DNA of 64,000 nucleotides, taken from Variovorax ginsengisoli. Lineage in GTDB: Bacteria; Pseudomonadota; Gammaproteobacteria; Burkholderiales; Burkholderiaceae_C. The position numbers and the translations under genes are program-made. This document shows, piece after piece, positions 47,941 through 57,890 of the stretch; the stretch's first letter is position 1; every line of letters starts with the position of its first letter. Location of the stretch: assembly GCF_030486595.1 (NCBI RefSeq), contig NZ_JAUJZH010000003.1:343977-407976 (forward strand), written 5' to 3'. The notes beneath the pieces were generated by a model. The model saw nothing but the letters and a program-made list of their open reading frames with translations. It had not been told where the DNA came from and searched no databases.

Positions 47941-50861
47941 CCGATTTCGCAGCGCTCGGGATCAAGATCGACAGCAGCCAGGCGCGCCAGGCCACCAAGG
48001 ACCTGGACGCGCTGGCTGCCGTGGGCGACAAGGTCGCCTCTTCGATCGCCGAAACCGAGAACGCCAGCAAGAAGCTCGGGAAGACTCTCGATGCCGGCGC
48101 CAAGGCCGCGCGTGACAGCGCGTCCTCGATCGACAAGTACGTCCAAAACCTGCAAAAGGTCGCAGCGACGAACGGGCTCACCACGCGCGAGGCGAAGCTG
48201 TACGAGTTGGCGCTTCAGGGGGCCACGAAGGCGCAGCTGCAGGCAGCCGACACGGCGATCAAGCTGGACGAGGGCTACAAGCGCGGCCTGGCAACCGGGC
48301 AAAAGATCCGGGAAGGCTTCAGCGCGACGGCCGCGGCTGCGGTCAAGCTCGGCGCCGCGCTGAGCGCTGCGGCAGTGGGCGGCGTTGTCCTGTTCAACAA
48401 AGTCAATGAGAGCATCGCCAAGTGGCAAGAGCTCAGCGAGAAGACTGGCGAGACGGCCGAGAATATCTCGAGCCTGCAGACCGCCTCCGACGTGTCCGGC
48501 GTCTCGCTCGACACGGTCGCCGCCGCGTCGATTCGCTTGAGCACTGCGCTCGCCAAGACTGACGACGAATCGAAGCTGGTCGCCAAAGGCGTCAAGGCGC
48601 TAGGCCTGAACTTCCAGGAGTTCAAACAGTTCTCGCCGGCGCAGCAGCTGGATGCGGTCGCCAAAGCGATGTCCGGCCTCGCCAACGGGACAGACAAGAC
48701 GGCGGCGATCACTGCCATCTACGGCAAGAACGCGGCGGAGATCATCCCGTTCCTGAACGACCTCGCCGACGGCGGCGAGCGTCAGATCCGCCTCACAGAC
48801 GCGCAGATCCAAGCGGCCGACGAGCATTCGAAGGCTCAGGCCCGGCTGCGCAGCGAGATCACGGCGCTTGCGCAGGTCGTCGTTTCACAGTCCTTGCCGG
48901 CCGTGACCGACTTGACCGGCGCGATCAAGGACGCGATCACCGAGACGGTCGGTCTGGGCGGTGCGGCGAACGACTTGGCGAAGAACCAGGGCATCGCCGA
49001 CTTCGCGACCGAGGGCGCTCGCTTCCTGGCGACGCTGGTCGACATGACCGGGAACGTCGCGGCCGGCTTCCTATACGTCGGGAAGACCATCGGCGGCGTG
49101 GCGGCGGCAGCTGCATCCGCGGCGCGCGGCGAGTTCCGGGCGATCGGCGGCATCATCGATGGCGTTTCGGAGGACTTCGGCAAGATTTCGAACCGCGGCA
49201 GTGTGGCCGACGCGCTGGACAAGCGCATCGCGGAGCGCACAGCCAATGCAGCGGCGAAGCGCCGGGAAGATCGGGGCTTCACGCCCGAGAAGCCCCGGGC
49301 CGGCAGCATCAACACCGACCGGGTCAAGAAGGGCCGCGATACAGCCGGCCAAGAGGCAAAGGCCCAGCTTGCCTTCGACCTCGAGGACATCCGCAAGGCG
49401 CAAGAGGCGATCACCAACACGATCGCGAACGGCGAGAAGGTGCTGGACGCCAAGCGCGCGGCCAACCTCATCACCGAGGCGGCCTACTGGGACCAGAAGA
49501 AGCAGTTCCTAGTCGACAACAACCAAGCCCAGCAGCAGGGCTTGGAGAAGGAACTCGCGCGCCTGCAGCAGGAGGAGCTGTCCGGCAAGGACCAGATCAA
49601 CAACGCCCGGAAGATCCTGGACGTCGAAGCGAAGCTGGCCAAGGCCCGGCAGGACGGCGCGACGGAGCTACAGGTCCTGGCGATCAGGCAGGCAGACGCC
49701 CTCGACAAGATCCGGATCAAGTACGAGGAGGCCACGTCTGCCGCGAAGTTCTACGTCGACACGATCGCTCGGCAGAACGACCGCGAGATCGCGGGCATGG
49801 GCAAGGGCAATCTCAACCGCGAGATCGACGCCCGCAAGAATCAACGCGACGATCAGTTCCAGAGCCGCCGAAACGACCTCGACACGCAGCGCCGCGCCAA
49901 CCAGATCACCAGCGAGGAATACGACAAGTTCCTGGCCATCGAAGCCGATGCACATGCGCGCTCGCTGGCCCTCGACGAGAAGTACTGGAAGGAGAAGCTC
50001 GCCAAGCAGCAAGACTGGGCCGTCGGCGCGAGCGAGGCGCTGCAGAACTTCATAGATGAGGCGAACAACGTCGCGAAGACGACCGAAGGCATCCTCTCGA
50101 ATGGCCTGGGCGGCCTCAGCGACTCGCTCACCGCCGAGCTCATGGGTGAGGATGGGAAGTGGCTCGATCTCGGCAAGAATCTCGGCCGCCAGATCATCAA
50201 GGGCATGGTCGACAAGGAGATCATTGCTCCGCTCGCTTCGTTCGCGCAGGATGCGCTGAAGAGTCTCGGCGGCGGTGGAGATGGGCTGAGCGGGCTGCTC
50301 AGCTCGGTAACGGGCTCGAAGGGCGGAACGGGCGCTGCTGCCGCTGCGACCTCGACGGCGGCCTTGGCCACCAGCGCGACGGGTGCGACCGCCGCGATCA
50401 CGACCCTTGCTGCCGCAGCCACCGCAGCCGCCGCAGCCATGGGCGGCTCCAGCATCTCCAGCGCACTCGGCCTGGCCAACAGCGTGGGCTCGAGCGGAGG
50501 CGATGCCTTGGGCTCTCTGATCAGTTCGATGGGCTGGTCTGAGGGCGGCTATACCGGCCCGGGCACCAAGTACCAACCGGCCGGGATTGTCCACGCCGGC
50601 GAGTACGTCGTGAACGCCGAGAACACGCGGCGGCTTGGCCTGTCGTTCCTCGAGCGTCTGAACAAGCGCGGCTATGCCGAGGGCGGCTACGTCAATTCGA
50701 TCGTCGGCGGCAACCTGGCGGCCCCGCAGGGCTCGCCCGGCGGTGGTGGCGTCGTGAACAATTTCCACGTCGACGTGCATGGCCAGGTCGACCGTCGCAC
50801 CCGCACGCAGATCGCGAACGACCTCTCGCTCGTGCAGCGCCGCGCCGGGAGGATGGGATGA
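47937..50861 (+). CDS. tail tape measure protein
   Basis: The 974-residue product sets tail length and is threaded through the tube. It begins TDFAALGIKIDSSQARQATK, has hydrophobic helices near 120-150 (AALSAAAVGGVVLFNKV), long coiled-coil helices in 450-720 (EKELARLQQEELSGKDQINN), an Ala/Thr-rich stretch near 795-850, and a C-terminal GYTGPGTKYQPAGIVHAGEY lambda-type motif. It follows the chaperone in an ATGA overlap. Confidence 0.95.
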   Translation: MTDFAALGIKIDSSQARQATKDLDALAAVGDKVASSIAETENASKKLGKTLDAGAKAARDSASSIDKYVQNLQKVAATNGLTTREAKLYELALQGATKAQLQAADTAIKLDEGYKRGLATGQKIREGFSATAAAAVKLGAALSAAAVGGVVLFNKVNESIAKWQELSEKTGETAENISSLQTASDVSGVSLDTVAAASIRLSTALAKTDDESKLVAKGVKALGLNFQEFKQFSPAQQLDAVAKAMSGLANGTDKTAAITAIYGKNAAEIIPFLNDLADGGERQIRLTDAQIQAADEHSKAQARLRSEITALAQVVVSQSLPAVTDLTGAIKDAITETVGLGGAANDLAKNQGIADFATEGARFLATLVDMTGNVAAGFLYVGKTIGGVAAAAASAARGEFRAIGGIIDGVSEDFGKISNRGSVADALDKRIAERTANAAAKRREDRGFTPEKPRAGSINTDRVKKGRDTAGQEAKAQLAFDLEDIRKAQEAITNTIANGEKVLDAKRAANLITEAAYWDQKKQFLVDNNQAQQQGLEKELARLQQEELSGKDQINNARKILDVEAKLAKARQDGATELQVLAIRQADALDKIRIKYEEATSAAKFYVDTIARQNDREIAGMGKGNLNREIDARKNQRDDQFQSRRNDLDTQRRANQITSEEYDKFLAIEADAHARSLALDEKYWKEKLAKQQDWAVGASEALQNFIDEANNVAKTTEGILSNGLGGLSDSLTAELMGEDGKWLDLGKNLGRQIIKGMVDKEIIAPLASFAQDALKSLGGGGDGLSGLLSSVTGSKGGTGAAAAATSTAALATSATGATAAITTLAAAATAAAAAMGGSSISSALGLANSVGSSGGDALGSLISSMGWSEGGYTGPGTKYQPAGIVHAGEYVVNAENTRRLGLSFLERLNKRGYAEGGYVNSIVGGNLAAPQGSPGGGGVVNNFHVDVHGQVDRRTRTQIANDLSLVQRRAGRMG

Positions 50862-51451
50862 CCTTCATCGACACCAAGCTGAGCCGCAAGGTCAGCGTCG
50901 GCTTCTCGGGCGGCCCGACCTGGAACACCCGCGTCGTCCCGATGGCGAGCGGCGTCGACAAGCGCAATGCGGAGTGGGCTTTGCCGCACCACAAGTTCAC
51001 CGCGGACTACACGCTGCTGGACCCCGAGAGCCAGAACGAGATCCTGATCGCCTTCTGGGCGGCGCGCGGCCAGAAGGATTCCTTCCGGTTCAAGGACTGG
51101 AACGATTTCAAGGCGATCAATCAGGCCATGGCCAACGGCGACGGCACCAGCACGCCGCGCCAACTCACGAAGACCTACACCTTCGGCCCGACGTCGTTCG
51201 TCCGGAACATCCTCCTGCCGATCGCCTCGACCGTCGTCGTCACGGCCAACGGCACGCCGATCGCGGTAACCACGAACGAGACCACCGGCATGGTCACGCC
51301 GGTCTCGCCTTGGCCTTCTGGCCAGGTCATCAAGTCGAGTTGCGAGTTCGACGTGCGCGTACGTTTCGGCTCCGACTTCATCCCGTTCACCCGGAACGCG
51401 CCGAGGCTCGGCACGGTGACGATCGAACTCGTCGAGGCACTCACAGCATGA
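50858..51451 (+). CDS. DUF2460 distal tail protein
   Basis: The 197-residue product (KLSRKVSVGFSGGPTWNTRV, FWAARGQKDSFRFKDWNDFK, FDVRVRFGSDFIPFT) matches the DUF2460 family of GTA/siphovirus distal tail proteins. With the next three genes it forms a gene-transfer-agent-like tail-tip cassette. ATGA overlaps on both sides. Confidence 0.9.
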   Translation: MTFIDTKLSRKVSVGFSGGPTWNTRVVPMASGVDKRNAEWALPHHKFTADYTLLDPESQNEILIAFWAARGQKDSFRFKDWNDFKAINQAMANGDGTSTPRQLTKTYTFGPTSFVRNILLPIASTVVVTANGTPIAVTTNETTGMVTPVSPWPSGQVIKSSCEFDVRVRFGSDFIPFTRNAPRLGTVTIELVEALTA

Positions 51452-52437
51452 CCCGGTCCGTTCCTTCCGCGCTGCAGACGCATCTCGACAGCGGTTCCAC
51501 GACCGTCACGCAGCTGTTGCTGATCAAGCCAGTCACGCCCGGCTACCCGGCCATCGGCATCACGCTGCTCGACAAGGATGTGACCTACGACGACGGCGCC
51601 GGCGCGGTGACGTACCTCGCCAAGATCGGCATGGTCCCGGCCGCCCTGGTGTCGTCGCTGGACATGACCGTGGACAACACCGAGATCCAGAGCCTGATCC
51701 CGGAGTTCGACCTTCCGATAAGCGAGGCCGACATCGTCGCGGGCGTCTACGACTATGCCGAGGCGACCATCTACCTGGTCAACTACGAAGACCTGTCGAT
51801 GGGCCATGTCGTGCTCGGCTACGGAACGACCGGGCAGATGCGCGTCGAGAATGGTCTGAGTTTCTGGACCGAGTTCACCGCGCTGTCGAAGCTGCTCAAG
51901 CAGTCGATCGTGGAGAAGGATTCGATCACCTGCCGCGCCGTCTACGGTAGCCAGCCGATCGGCACGGGTGGCGGGGTCTTCGAGCAGCGCTTCCCCTGCG
52001 GCAAGAATGCAGTTGCCGAGTTCACTGGGGCGCAGACCGTCACGTCGGTGGGCGCGGAGCCGAACAACTCGTTCACGGCCAGCGCGCTCGGCGCCGCGGC
52101 GAACACCTATGTTCCCGGCATGCTGGTGTGGCTCTCGGGAAAGAACATGGGCCGGACTTATGAGGTGGAGTCGCAGAGCGCGGGTGGGGCGATCACGCTC
52201 ACCTTCGAGACCATGTTCCCGATCGTGGCCGGCGACACCTTCAAAGTTCGCCCCGACTGCACGAAGTGGGTGGAGGGCGCCAACGGATGCAAAGCCCACT
52301 GGAACAGCGTCAGCGCGACGGAATGGAAGCTGCACTACCGCGGCGAGCCGCTGATCCCGATCGCTGATGGCGACGCGATCAACACCCCTGGCGCCACCGT
52401 AGGCGCTTCCCTTGGCGGAGGCACCACCGCCCCATGA
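51448..52437 (+). CDS. DUF2163 / BR0599-type tail-tip protein
   Basis: The 329-residue product has VNYEDLSMGHVVLGYGTTGQ, FTALSKLLKQSIVEKDSITC, RFPCGKN and WVEGANGCKAHWNSV. This is the two-domain DUF2163 + BR0599 layout with several Cys residues, known from iron-sulfur-containing hub proteins. The ATG at 51448 is preferred over the long upstream frame. Confidence 0.88.
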   Translation: MTRSVPSALQTHLDSGSTTVTQLLLIKPVTPGYPAIGITLLDKDVTYDDGAGAVTYLAKIGMVPAALVSSLDMTVDNTEIQSLIPEFDLPISEADIVAGVYDYAEATIYLVNYEDLSMGHVVLGYGTTGQMRVENGLSFWTEFTALSKLLKQSIVEKDSITCRAVYGSQPIGTGGGVFEQRFPCGKNAVAEFTGAQTVTSVGAEPNNSFTASALGAAANTYVPGMLVWLSGKNMGRTYEVESQSAGGAITLTFETMFPIVAGDTFKVRPDCTKWVEGANGCKAHWNSVSATEWKLHYRGEPLIPIADGDAINTPGATVGASLGGGTTAP

Positions 52438-52859
52438 ACAAGCTAGTTGAACAGGCGCGCACCTACCTGGGCGTGCCTTGGCGCCACCTTGGGCGCTCGC
52501 GCCGTGGCGTGGATTGCGCCGGCCTGCTGATCTGCGCGTATGCAGACCTGGGCGTCGTGGTGCCCGTCATCGAGCACTACGGTCGCGAGCCGTACCGCGA
52601 TGGCCTGATGGCAGGCGTGCGCGCGGCGCTGGGCGATCCGGTGCTGGACGGCCCGAAGGTCGGCGACATCCTCCTGATGACCAGCGCTGCATTCGGGTCC
52701 ACCCAGCCGCACCACCTCGGGATCGTAGGCGACGACCCGCATCACGTCCTTTCGTTGATCCACGCGGACGGCGAGCCGAGCGTTTCGCGCGTGTCCGAAG
52801 TCGGGCTGGTCGACCACTATCGGCGCCGCATCGTCGCTGTCTTCCGGAGGCCCGTCTAA
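52434..52859 (+). CDS. NlpC/P60 tail peptidase
   Basis: The 141-residue protein has the C40 catalytic set: Cys in RGVDCAGLLICAY and His in HHLGIVGDDPHH. It would cleave peptidoglycan peptides during DNA injection. It is the third gene of the GTA-like tail-tip cassette and overlaps its neighbours by four and one bases. Confidence 0.88.
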   Translation: MNKLVEQARTYLGVPWRHLGRSRRGVDCAGLLICAYADLGVVVPVIEHYGREPYRDGLMAGVRAALGDPVLDGPKVGDILLMTSAAFGSTQPHHLGIVGDDPHHVLSLIHADGEPSVSRVSEVGLVDHYRRRIVAVFRRPV

Positions 52860-53080
52860 TGGCGCGCACTTTTCTTGCGATCGTTGGAGCCGGTGTTCCG
52901 GGTGCTTTCTTCAACTACCCGATTGGCCTCACGGGGGGTGGCAGCTGCATCGGCACAGCGATTGACCCGCTCGCCGCTTGCGGCCGTCTCGTCGGCCAGC
53001 CCGACGTCAAGCCTATGGAGCTCAAGTCTGTTGCTGGCCTGCTGGTCTGCTGGCCGATGCCAATGGGGGGTGCCGACTGA
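52859..53080 (+). CDS. short paralogue of the tail-tip protein N terminus (73 aa)
   Basis: It starts MARTFLAIVGAGVPGAFF and continues GLTGGGSCIGTAIDPLA. The next gene starts MARTALTVVGGIVGGIFG and continues LAVGSLIGNAVDP. The matching positions (MART, VG, G-F, GL, G-x-S/S-x-IG, A-x-DP) suggest a duplicated N terminus. The remainder is unrelated. TAATG and TGATG overlaps support translation. Possibly a small tail-tip component or a decoy copy. Confidence 0.55.
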   Translation: MARTFLAIVGAGVPGAFFNYPIGLTGGGSCIGTAIDPLAACGRLVGQPDVKPMELKSVAGLLVCWPMPMGGAD

Positions 53081-56000
53081 TGGCGCGCACAGCTCTAACC
53101 GTCGTTGGCGGCATCGTCGGCGGGATCTTCGGCATGCCGCAGGTCGGCTTGGCGGTCGGCTCCCTGATCGGGAATGCCGTCGATCCGGAGATGATGAAAG
53201 GCCCGCGCATCGGCGAGACCGGTGTGCAGACCTCTGCAGAAGGCGCCCCGCGCGCGATCGTCTTCGCCACCCATACGGTCACCGGTAACATCATCCAGTC
53301 CGGCCGGCTTGTCAAAGGTGATGTCATCACTGGCGGCAAGGGCGGCGAGGCCAAGCAGTCGAACGAGATCTGCATTCGCACCTACGCGATTCGCATCTGC
53401 GAGGGGCCGATCGGCGGCGTCCTGCGGATCTGGGAGGACGACAAGCTCGTCTATGACGTTCGAACCGGCTCGGCGATGCTGGCCGAGTCTGCGAAGTGGT
53501 TCTTCGGCTGTGGGATCTACCTGGGCGACGAGACCCAGATGCCCGACGCTTTCCTCATGTCTCAGGGTGGGCCCGAACCCTTCGGCCAGGCGCCAGACAC
53601 GCCGGCCTACCGCGGCACCGCCTACATGGTGTTCGTCGGGCGCGACCTGACCGACCGCCGGGGCTCGATTCCGCAGTACCGCTTCGAAGTCGCAAGGGCC
53701 ATCACGTCGAGCAATCCGAGCGGCCTCACTGTTGGGCCGGAACCATCGACCGGCACCTATATCGCAGCGGACGCGACGGGCGTGCCTTACTTGGCACAGA
53801 ACTTCATCAATGGAGGCGCCTCGGGGTTTGAAGTGGCAAGCCCTGGGGGTAGCTACGACGTTGCGATGTACCCGAAGAAATTCACATCGCTGACGCCCAC
53901 CAGCACGGCAACTATTTTCAACGCAGGCAACACAGCGGGAGATCCTCGATTGTGGCCGATTGCCTTCGATGACCAAGGGTATGCCGTTTCCTACGACGCC
54001 AACTTTGGCTATTGCAAGGTGGTAGCAGGCGGCTCCTCGGTCTCATCCCTGAAGCCGACCTCTGGCGCATCTCCAAGCTGGTGGTTTGGCGAGAGCACCT
54101 TCTTCCCAGAATACGGAGGCCTGATCTTCATCACGTCGAACGCGATATATCTCGGCGTTCGGATGACGGGAAGCGGTGCTGGCACGGCGTGGGACTCGAT
54201 CTACAAGTTTTCGAAGGTGGGTGGCACTCTGCCATCGGCCTCGATCTCGGGAATCACCGGGAGCTCGACCAGCCCGATCTTCTGGATGCACGTTTCGCGC
54301 GCCGGGAACGTTCGCGCCATTCCCTACAACTGCGCCGGCACATTCAACACCTACGACGCCAATCTCGCATTGACGGGGACGGTGACGCTCCCCGCAGCGG
54401 TGGCCGCCAGATTCCCAGGCGCTTCGGCGCTGAACGGCTTCGGCATCGACGAGACGAAGGACATGGCCGTCTACGTCTACGGAGGCACGACCGCGGACAT
54501 CTACCGGCTTTCGACGGGTGTCCTGTTGACATCGGTCGGCCTCACTGGCGCCGGTACTGGCGTCATCACACGCGTCGTTTTCACGGATGACGGCATCTAC
54601 ATCCAGCGCACTCGCAAGACCTACTTCATAGGCACGCCTGCGACTTTCAGCGGCGTCCCGATGGTACTTGGCGACATCGTGGCCGAGATCCACGACCGCT
54701 GTGGCGTTCCTGCGTCCAAGCGCGATGTGTCCGAACTGACCGACCAGGTCACCGGGCTGGTTCTGGCCGGCGACTACAACGGCGGGGACGCAATCGATGC
54801 TGCGCGCAGCCAGTATTTCTTCGACAAGGCAGAGTACGACAAGAAGCTCTGGTATCCGAAGCGCGGGAAGGCGGTCGCCGGCAGCATCACCATCGACGAT
54901 CTGATCGAGGTTCCAGACCTCTCTCGCCGTGAGCAAGCGGTCGAGTTCCCGAAGAAGCTGCACTTGCAGTACCAGCATGCCGCCAGCGGCTATCCGACCG
55001 TCAAGGCGACGAGCCAGCGCAGCAGCCCGGATGTCCGGGTAGTGGGCGAGGTCACGATGCAGACGGCCTTCTCTCTCAACGAAGACCAGGCCGCGCAGTC
55101 CGCATCGAAGCGCCATAAAGTCGTGTGGGCCGAAGCCGAGGGCGAACTGGTCCTGTCGGTCCCGGACAGTCTCATCAAGTATGTGGCAAGCGACGTCCTT
55201 GCGGTGACCCTGCGCGGTCGGACCTCGCGCGAACGGCTGGAGAAGACCGAGCACGCGGACGGCGTCATTAAGTGGACCCTCCGCAAGGACCGGCAGAGCG
55301 CATACACCTCGAGCCTGACGGGCGTCCCGATCCCGCCGCCAACCCTCCCGCCGCCGACCATCACGGGCGACACAGTGCTCGTGGTCGCGGACATCTCGGG
55401 CCGGCAGGACACCGAGGACGATCTGAACTACCTGGTGGCGGTTTCCGGCACCTTGCCGGCGTGGTATGGCGCCCTGGTGCAGCGCAGCTTGGACGGCGGG
55501 GCATCCTTCACGGACGCCGTCAGCATCAGCAGCGCGGCCCGAATCGGGACCTTGCTCGACGCGATCCCGGCCGCATCGGAGGACATCACCGACACGACCA
55601 ACGTCGTGCGCGTGCAGCTGTACCGCACCACGCAGACGATCGACAGCATCTCGAACACGCAGTTTCTCGCGGAGCAGGGCGCTTTTCTGCTCGAGAAGGC
55701 TGACGGCACGCACGAGGTCATGCAGTACCGCGATGCGGTGGACGAGGGCGGCGGGATCTTCCGCCTATCGACGCTGCACCGCGGCCGGCTGAACTCGGGC
55801 GCGGCGGCCCACCTGGTCGGCGCCAAGTTCGTGATGCTGGAGGACATGACCCACGTCCCGGCGCAGTCGTCGTGGATCGGCCAGACACTGACGCACCGCG
55901 GCGTTAGCTTCGACCAGGCGCCGGAACTCGCCGCGCAGCAGTCGAAGACCTACGCCGGCCGCTCGCAGATCGAATGGCCCGTCGCCTCCTTCGCGCTGTC

Positions 56001-56250
56001 CCGCTCTGGCAATGTCGTGACGACGACTTGGGCGCCGCGGCATCGCTTCGGCTCCGACGACGCACCGCTGGCATCGATCAACTTCCAGGGCTTCCGGCTG
56101 ACGTTCGTCGGCACCTCGACCGTCACCTTCGACCAGACGGCGCCGACCTCCACCTATGACGTTTCGGCCATCGGTGGCGGCGTCACGGTCAGCGTCGCCT
56201 CTATCAATCGCATTATGGGCGCAGGCCCAGCAACCTCAGGGGCCATCTGA
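53080..56250 (+). CDS. tail tip / host-specificity protein (gpJ-like) with inserted beta-propeller-like domain
   Basis: The 1056-residue product starts with a Gly-rich hydrophobic segment. It continues EICIRTYAIRICEGPIGGVL, then FVGRDLTDRRGSIPQYRFE, the pattern of phage-tail hub proteins. Residues about 210-525 interrupt this with repeated strands resembling propeller blades (DDQGYAVSYDANFGYC; HVSRAGNVRAIPYNCA; DGIYIQRTRKTYF). The hub resumes at GDIVAEIHDRCGVPASKRDV and ends with a fibronectin-like part. It determines receptor contact. Confidence 0.85.
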   Translation: MARTALTVVGGIVGGIFGMPQVGLAVGSLIGNAVDPEMMKGPRIGETGVQTSAEGAPRAIVFATHTVTGNIIQSGRLVKGDVITGGKGGEAKQSNEICIRTYAIRICEGPIGGVLRIWEDDKLVYDVRTGSAMLAESAKWFFGCGIYLGDETQMPDAFLMSQGGPEPFGQAPDTPAYRGTAYMVFVGRDLTDRRGSIPQYRFEVARAITSSNPSGLTVGPEPSTGTYIAADATGVPYLAQNFINGGASGFEVASPGGSYDVAMYPKKFTSLTPTSTATIFNAGNTAGDPRLWPIAFDDQGYAVSYDANFGYCKVVAGGSSVSSLKPTSGASPSWWFGESTFFPEYGGLIFITSNAIYLGVRMTGSGAGTAWDSIYKFSKVGGTLPSASISGITGSSTSPIFWMHVSRAGNVRAIPYNCAGTFNTYDANLALTGTVTLPAAVAARFPGASALNGFGIDETKDMAVYVYGGTTADIYRLSTGVLLTSVGLTGAGTGVITRVVFTDDGIYIQRTRKTYFIGTPATFSGVPMVLGDIVAEIHDRCGVPASKRDVSELTDQVTGLVLAGDYNGGDAIDAARSQYFFDKAEYDKKLWYPKRGKAVAGSITIDDLIEVPDLSRREQAVEFPKKLHLQYQHAASGYPTVKATSQRSSPDVRVVGEVTMQTAFSLNEDQAAQSASKRHKVVWAEAEGELVLSVPDSLIKYVASDVLAVTLRGRTSRERLEKTEHADGVIKWTLRKDRQSAYTSSLTGVPIPPPTLPPPTITGDTVLVVADISGRQDTEDDLNYLVAVSGTLPAWYGALVQRSLDGGASFTDAVSISSAARIGTLLDAIPAASEDITDTTNVVRVQLYRTTQTIDSISNTQFLAEQGAFLLEKADGTHEVMQYRDAVDEGGGIFRLSTLHRGRLNSGAAAHLVGAKFVMLEDMTHVPAQSSWIGQTLTHRGVSFDQAPELAAQQSKTYAGRSQIEWPVASFALSRSGNVVTTTWAPRHRFGSDDAPLASINFQGFRLTFVGTSTVTFDQTAPTSTYDVSAIGGGVTVSVASINRIMGAGPATSGAI

Positions 56251-56918
56251 TGAGCACTCCAATCCTTCCGTACGCTGTCTGGGCGTCGGGCACGAACCAG
56301 AACTCGATCCCGGCCAACGACAACGCGCGCCGGAACCAGATCCTGCACGGGAACGTGATCAGCCAGGCCGTGACCGCGCAGCCCGGCAGTCCGGCCGAGG
56401 GGGACATCTACATCATCGCGGCGATGCATACCGGTGCGCAGTGGGCTGGATTCACCCCGCTCGACCTGGCGATCTACAGCGGGGGCACCTGGTACGCATT
56501 CGCTCCGGTCACCGGCGTGGTGGTCAACGTGGCCGGCGCTTTGTACCGCTACACCGGCAGCGCCTGGGCGGCGATCGCTGGCGCTCCGGACCGTAGCGCC
56601 GTGTCCGTCCTCACGCCCGCGTCTGGTGTCGTCACCATCGATTGCTCACTCGGCGACTACTTCACGCTGGCGCCGACGGCCAATGTCACGAGCATCGTCT
56701 TCACAAACCTGCCGGCCGCTGGCAAGGGCGCGAGCCTGATGATTCGCTTCACGCAGGACACGACGGCGCGCACCGTGGCCTGGCCGGCATCGTTCAAGTG
56801 GGCGGGTGGTGCGGCCGGGGTCGTCTCGACCGGATCGGGCGCCATCGACTTGATCGCGATCACGAGTTTCGATCAAGGTACGACGTGGCGCGCCACCATC
56901 GCGAAAGCCTTCGCATGA
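56250..56918 (+). CDS. tail fibre-type protein (DUF2793-like)
   Basis: The 222-residue product resembles DUF2793 proteins: GSPAEGDIYIIAAMHTGAQW, IYSGGTWYAFAPVTGVVVNV, ALYRYTGSAWAAI. The C-terminal half is a beta-rich fibre segment (LGDYFTLAPTANVTSIVFTN). TGATG overlap with the tail-tip gene and ATGA with the next one. Confidence 0.75.
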   Translation: MSTPILPYAVWASGTNQNSIPANDNARRNQILHGNVISQAVTAQPGSPAEGDIYIIAAMHTGAQWAGFTPLDLAIYSGGTWYAFAPVTGVVVNVAGALYRYTGSAWAAIAGAPDRSAVSVLTPASGVVTIDCSLGDYFTLAPTANVTSIVFTNLPAAGKGASLMIRFTQDTTARTVAWPASFKWAGGAAGVVSTGSGAIDLIAITSFDQGTTWRATIAKAFA

Positions 56919-57865
56919 GCGGCATCGTCGGTCATCGCGGGCTTCTGCTGGACATCGGAGGCATCACCGGAACCCTGCTTCTCGATTTGCTCCCGCCCGG
57001 CGTCGGGCATGGCTACAGCGTCCGCAGGGTGCGGACGGCGTATGCGGGCAGCGCTCTGCGCGTTCGGCGCAGCAGCGACAACGCCGAGCAGGACATCGGC
57101 TTCAGTGGCAACGACTTGGACAGCGCCACGCTCCTGTCGTTTGTCGGCGCCGGCTCTGGCTTCGTGGTGACGTGGTACGACCAGGGCGGAAATGGACTGG
57201 ATGCAACGATGGCGACGACGGCCAACCAGCCGCGCATCGTCAACGCTGGCACGCTGGACACGGAGAACAGCAAGCCCTCCATCGTCTTCGACGGGACGAA
57301 CGATGTCCTTGCGTCCGCCTACAGCTCGAGCGCTCCCAATTCGACAAGGCAATTCACATCGGCCGTTGTTGAGCGAAGCCAGCGCACGAGCAGCAGCAAC
57401 GAGGCGTTCTACGCCTTCCGGCGGTCCGGACAGCGCGACTACGACTCCGGTTTTGTGCATGAGCGACGCACGACGAATATCAGCGTTGGTCTGACGACTG
57501 GCGCAGGTGGCGGCGCCAACAACTATGTAGGGCGCCAGGGTGCGGACAGCAACACCACGGCGCTCTCGCAGGCGGCCTATTTCATCACGCCTCAGACGCC
57601 GGCCGAGGCGATGTATATCGATAACACCCTCAAGACGCTGAGCAACTCCTACGTGAGCGGGACCGGTGCTGTCGGCACTCACCAGAACGCAGGCTCTGGA
57701 CCCCATCAGATCATCATCGGCAACGGCAACCAGACGACCACGAACGCCAGCTTTGACCGGCCGTTCCAAGGGAAGCTGTCCGAGATCCTGGTGTGGGCCT
57801 CGGACCAAGTCGCGAATCGCTCGACGATCTACACCGACCAGAAGGCCTACTTCGGCACCCCATGA
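56915..57865 (+). CDS. lectin-like receptor-binding tail protein
   Basis: The 316-residue product resembles the arabinofuranosidase-B-like/LamG module of phage tail appendages: AYAGSALRVRRSSDNAEQDI, FVVTWYDQGGNGLDATMATT and PSIVFDGTNDVLASAY. It probably binds surface glycan. Little sign of catalytic residues. Being the last fibre gene it is a candidate determinant of host range. Confidence 0.72.
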   Translation: MSGIVGHRGLLLDIGGITGTLLLDLLPPGVGHGYSVRRVRTAYAGSALRVRRSSDNAEQDIGFSGNDLDSATLLSFVGAGSGFVVTWYDQGGNGLDATMATTANQPRIVNAGTLDTENSKPSIVFDGTNDVLASAYSSSAPNSTRQFTSAVVERSQRTSSSNEAFYAFRRSGQRDYDSGFVHERRTTNISVGLTTGAGGGANNYVGRQGADSNTTALSQAAYFITPQTPAEAMYIDNTLKTLSNSYVSGTGAVGTHQNAGSGPHQIIIGNGNQTTTNASFDRPFQGKLSEILVWASDQVANRSTIYTDQKAYFGTP

Positions 57866-57890
57866 ACACCATCCACGCAAAGGGCCGCGC

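Noticed and set aside
53022..53976. Minus-strand frames opposite the tail-tip gene
   Set aside because: Low-complexity antisense reading of a well-supported gene; no start signals.
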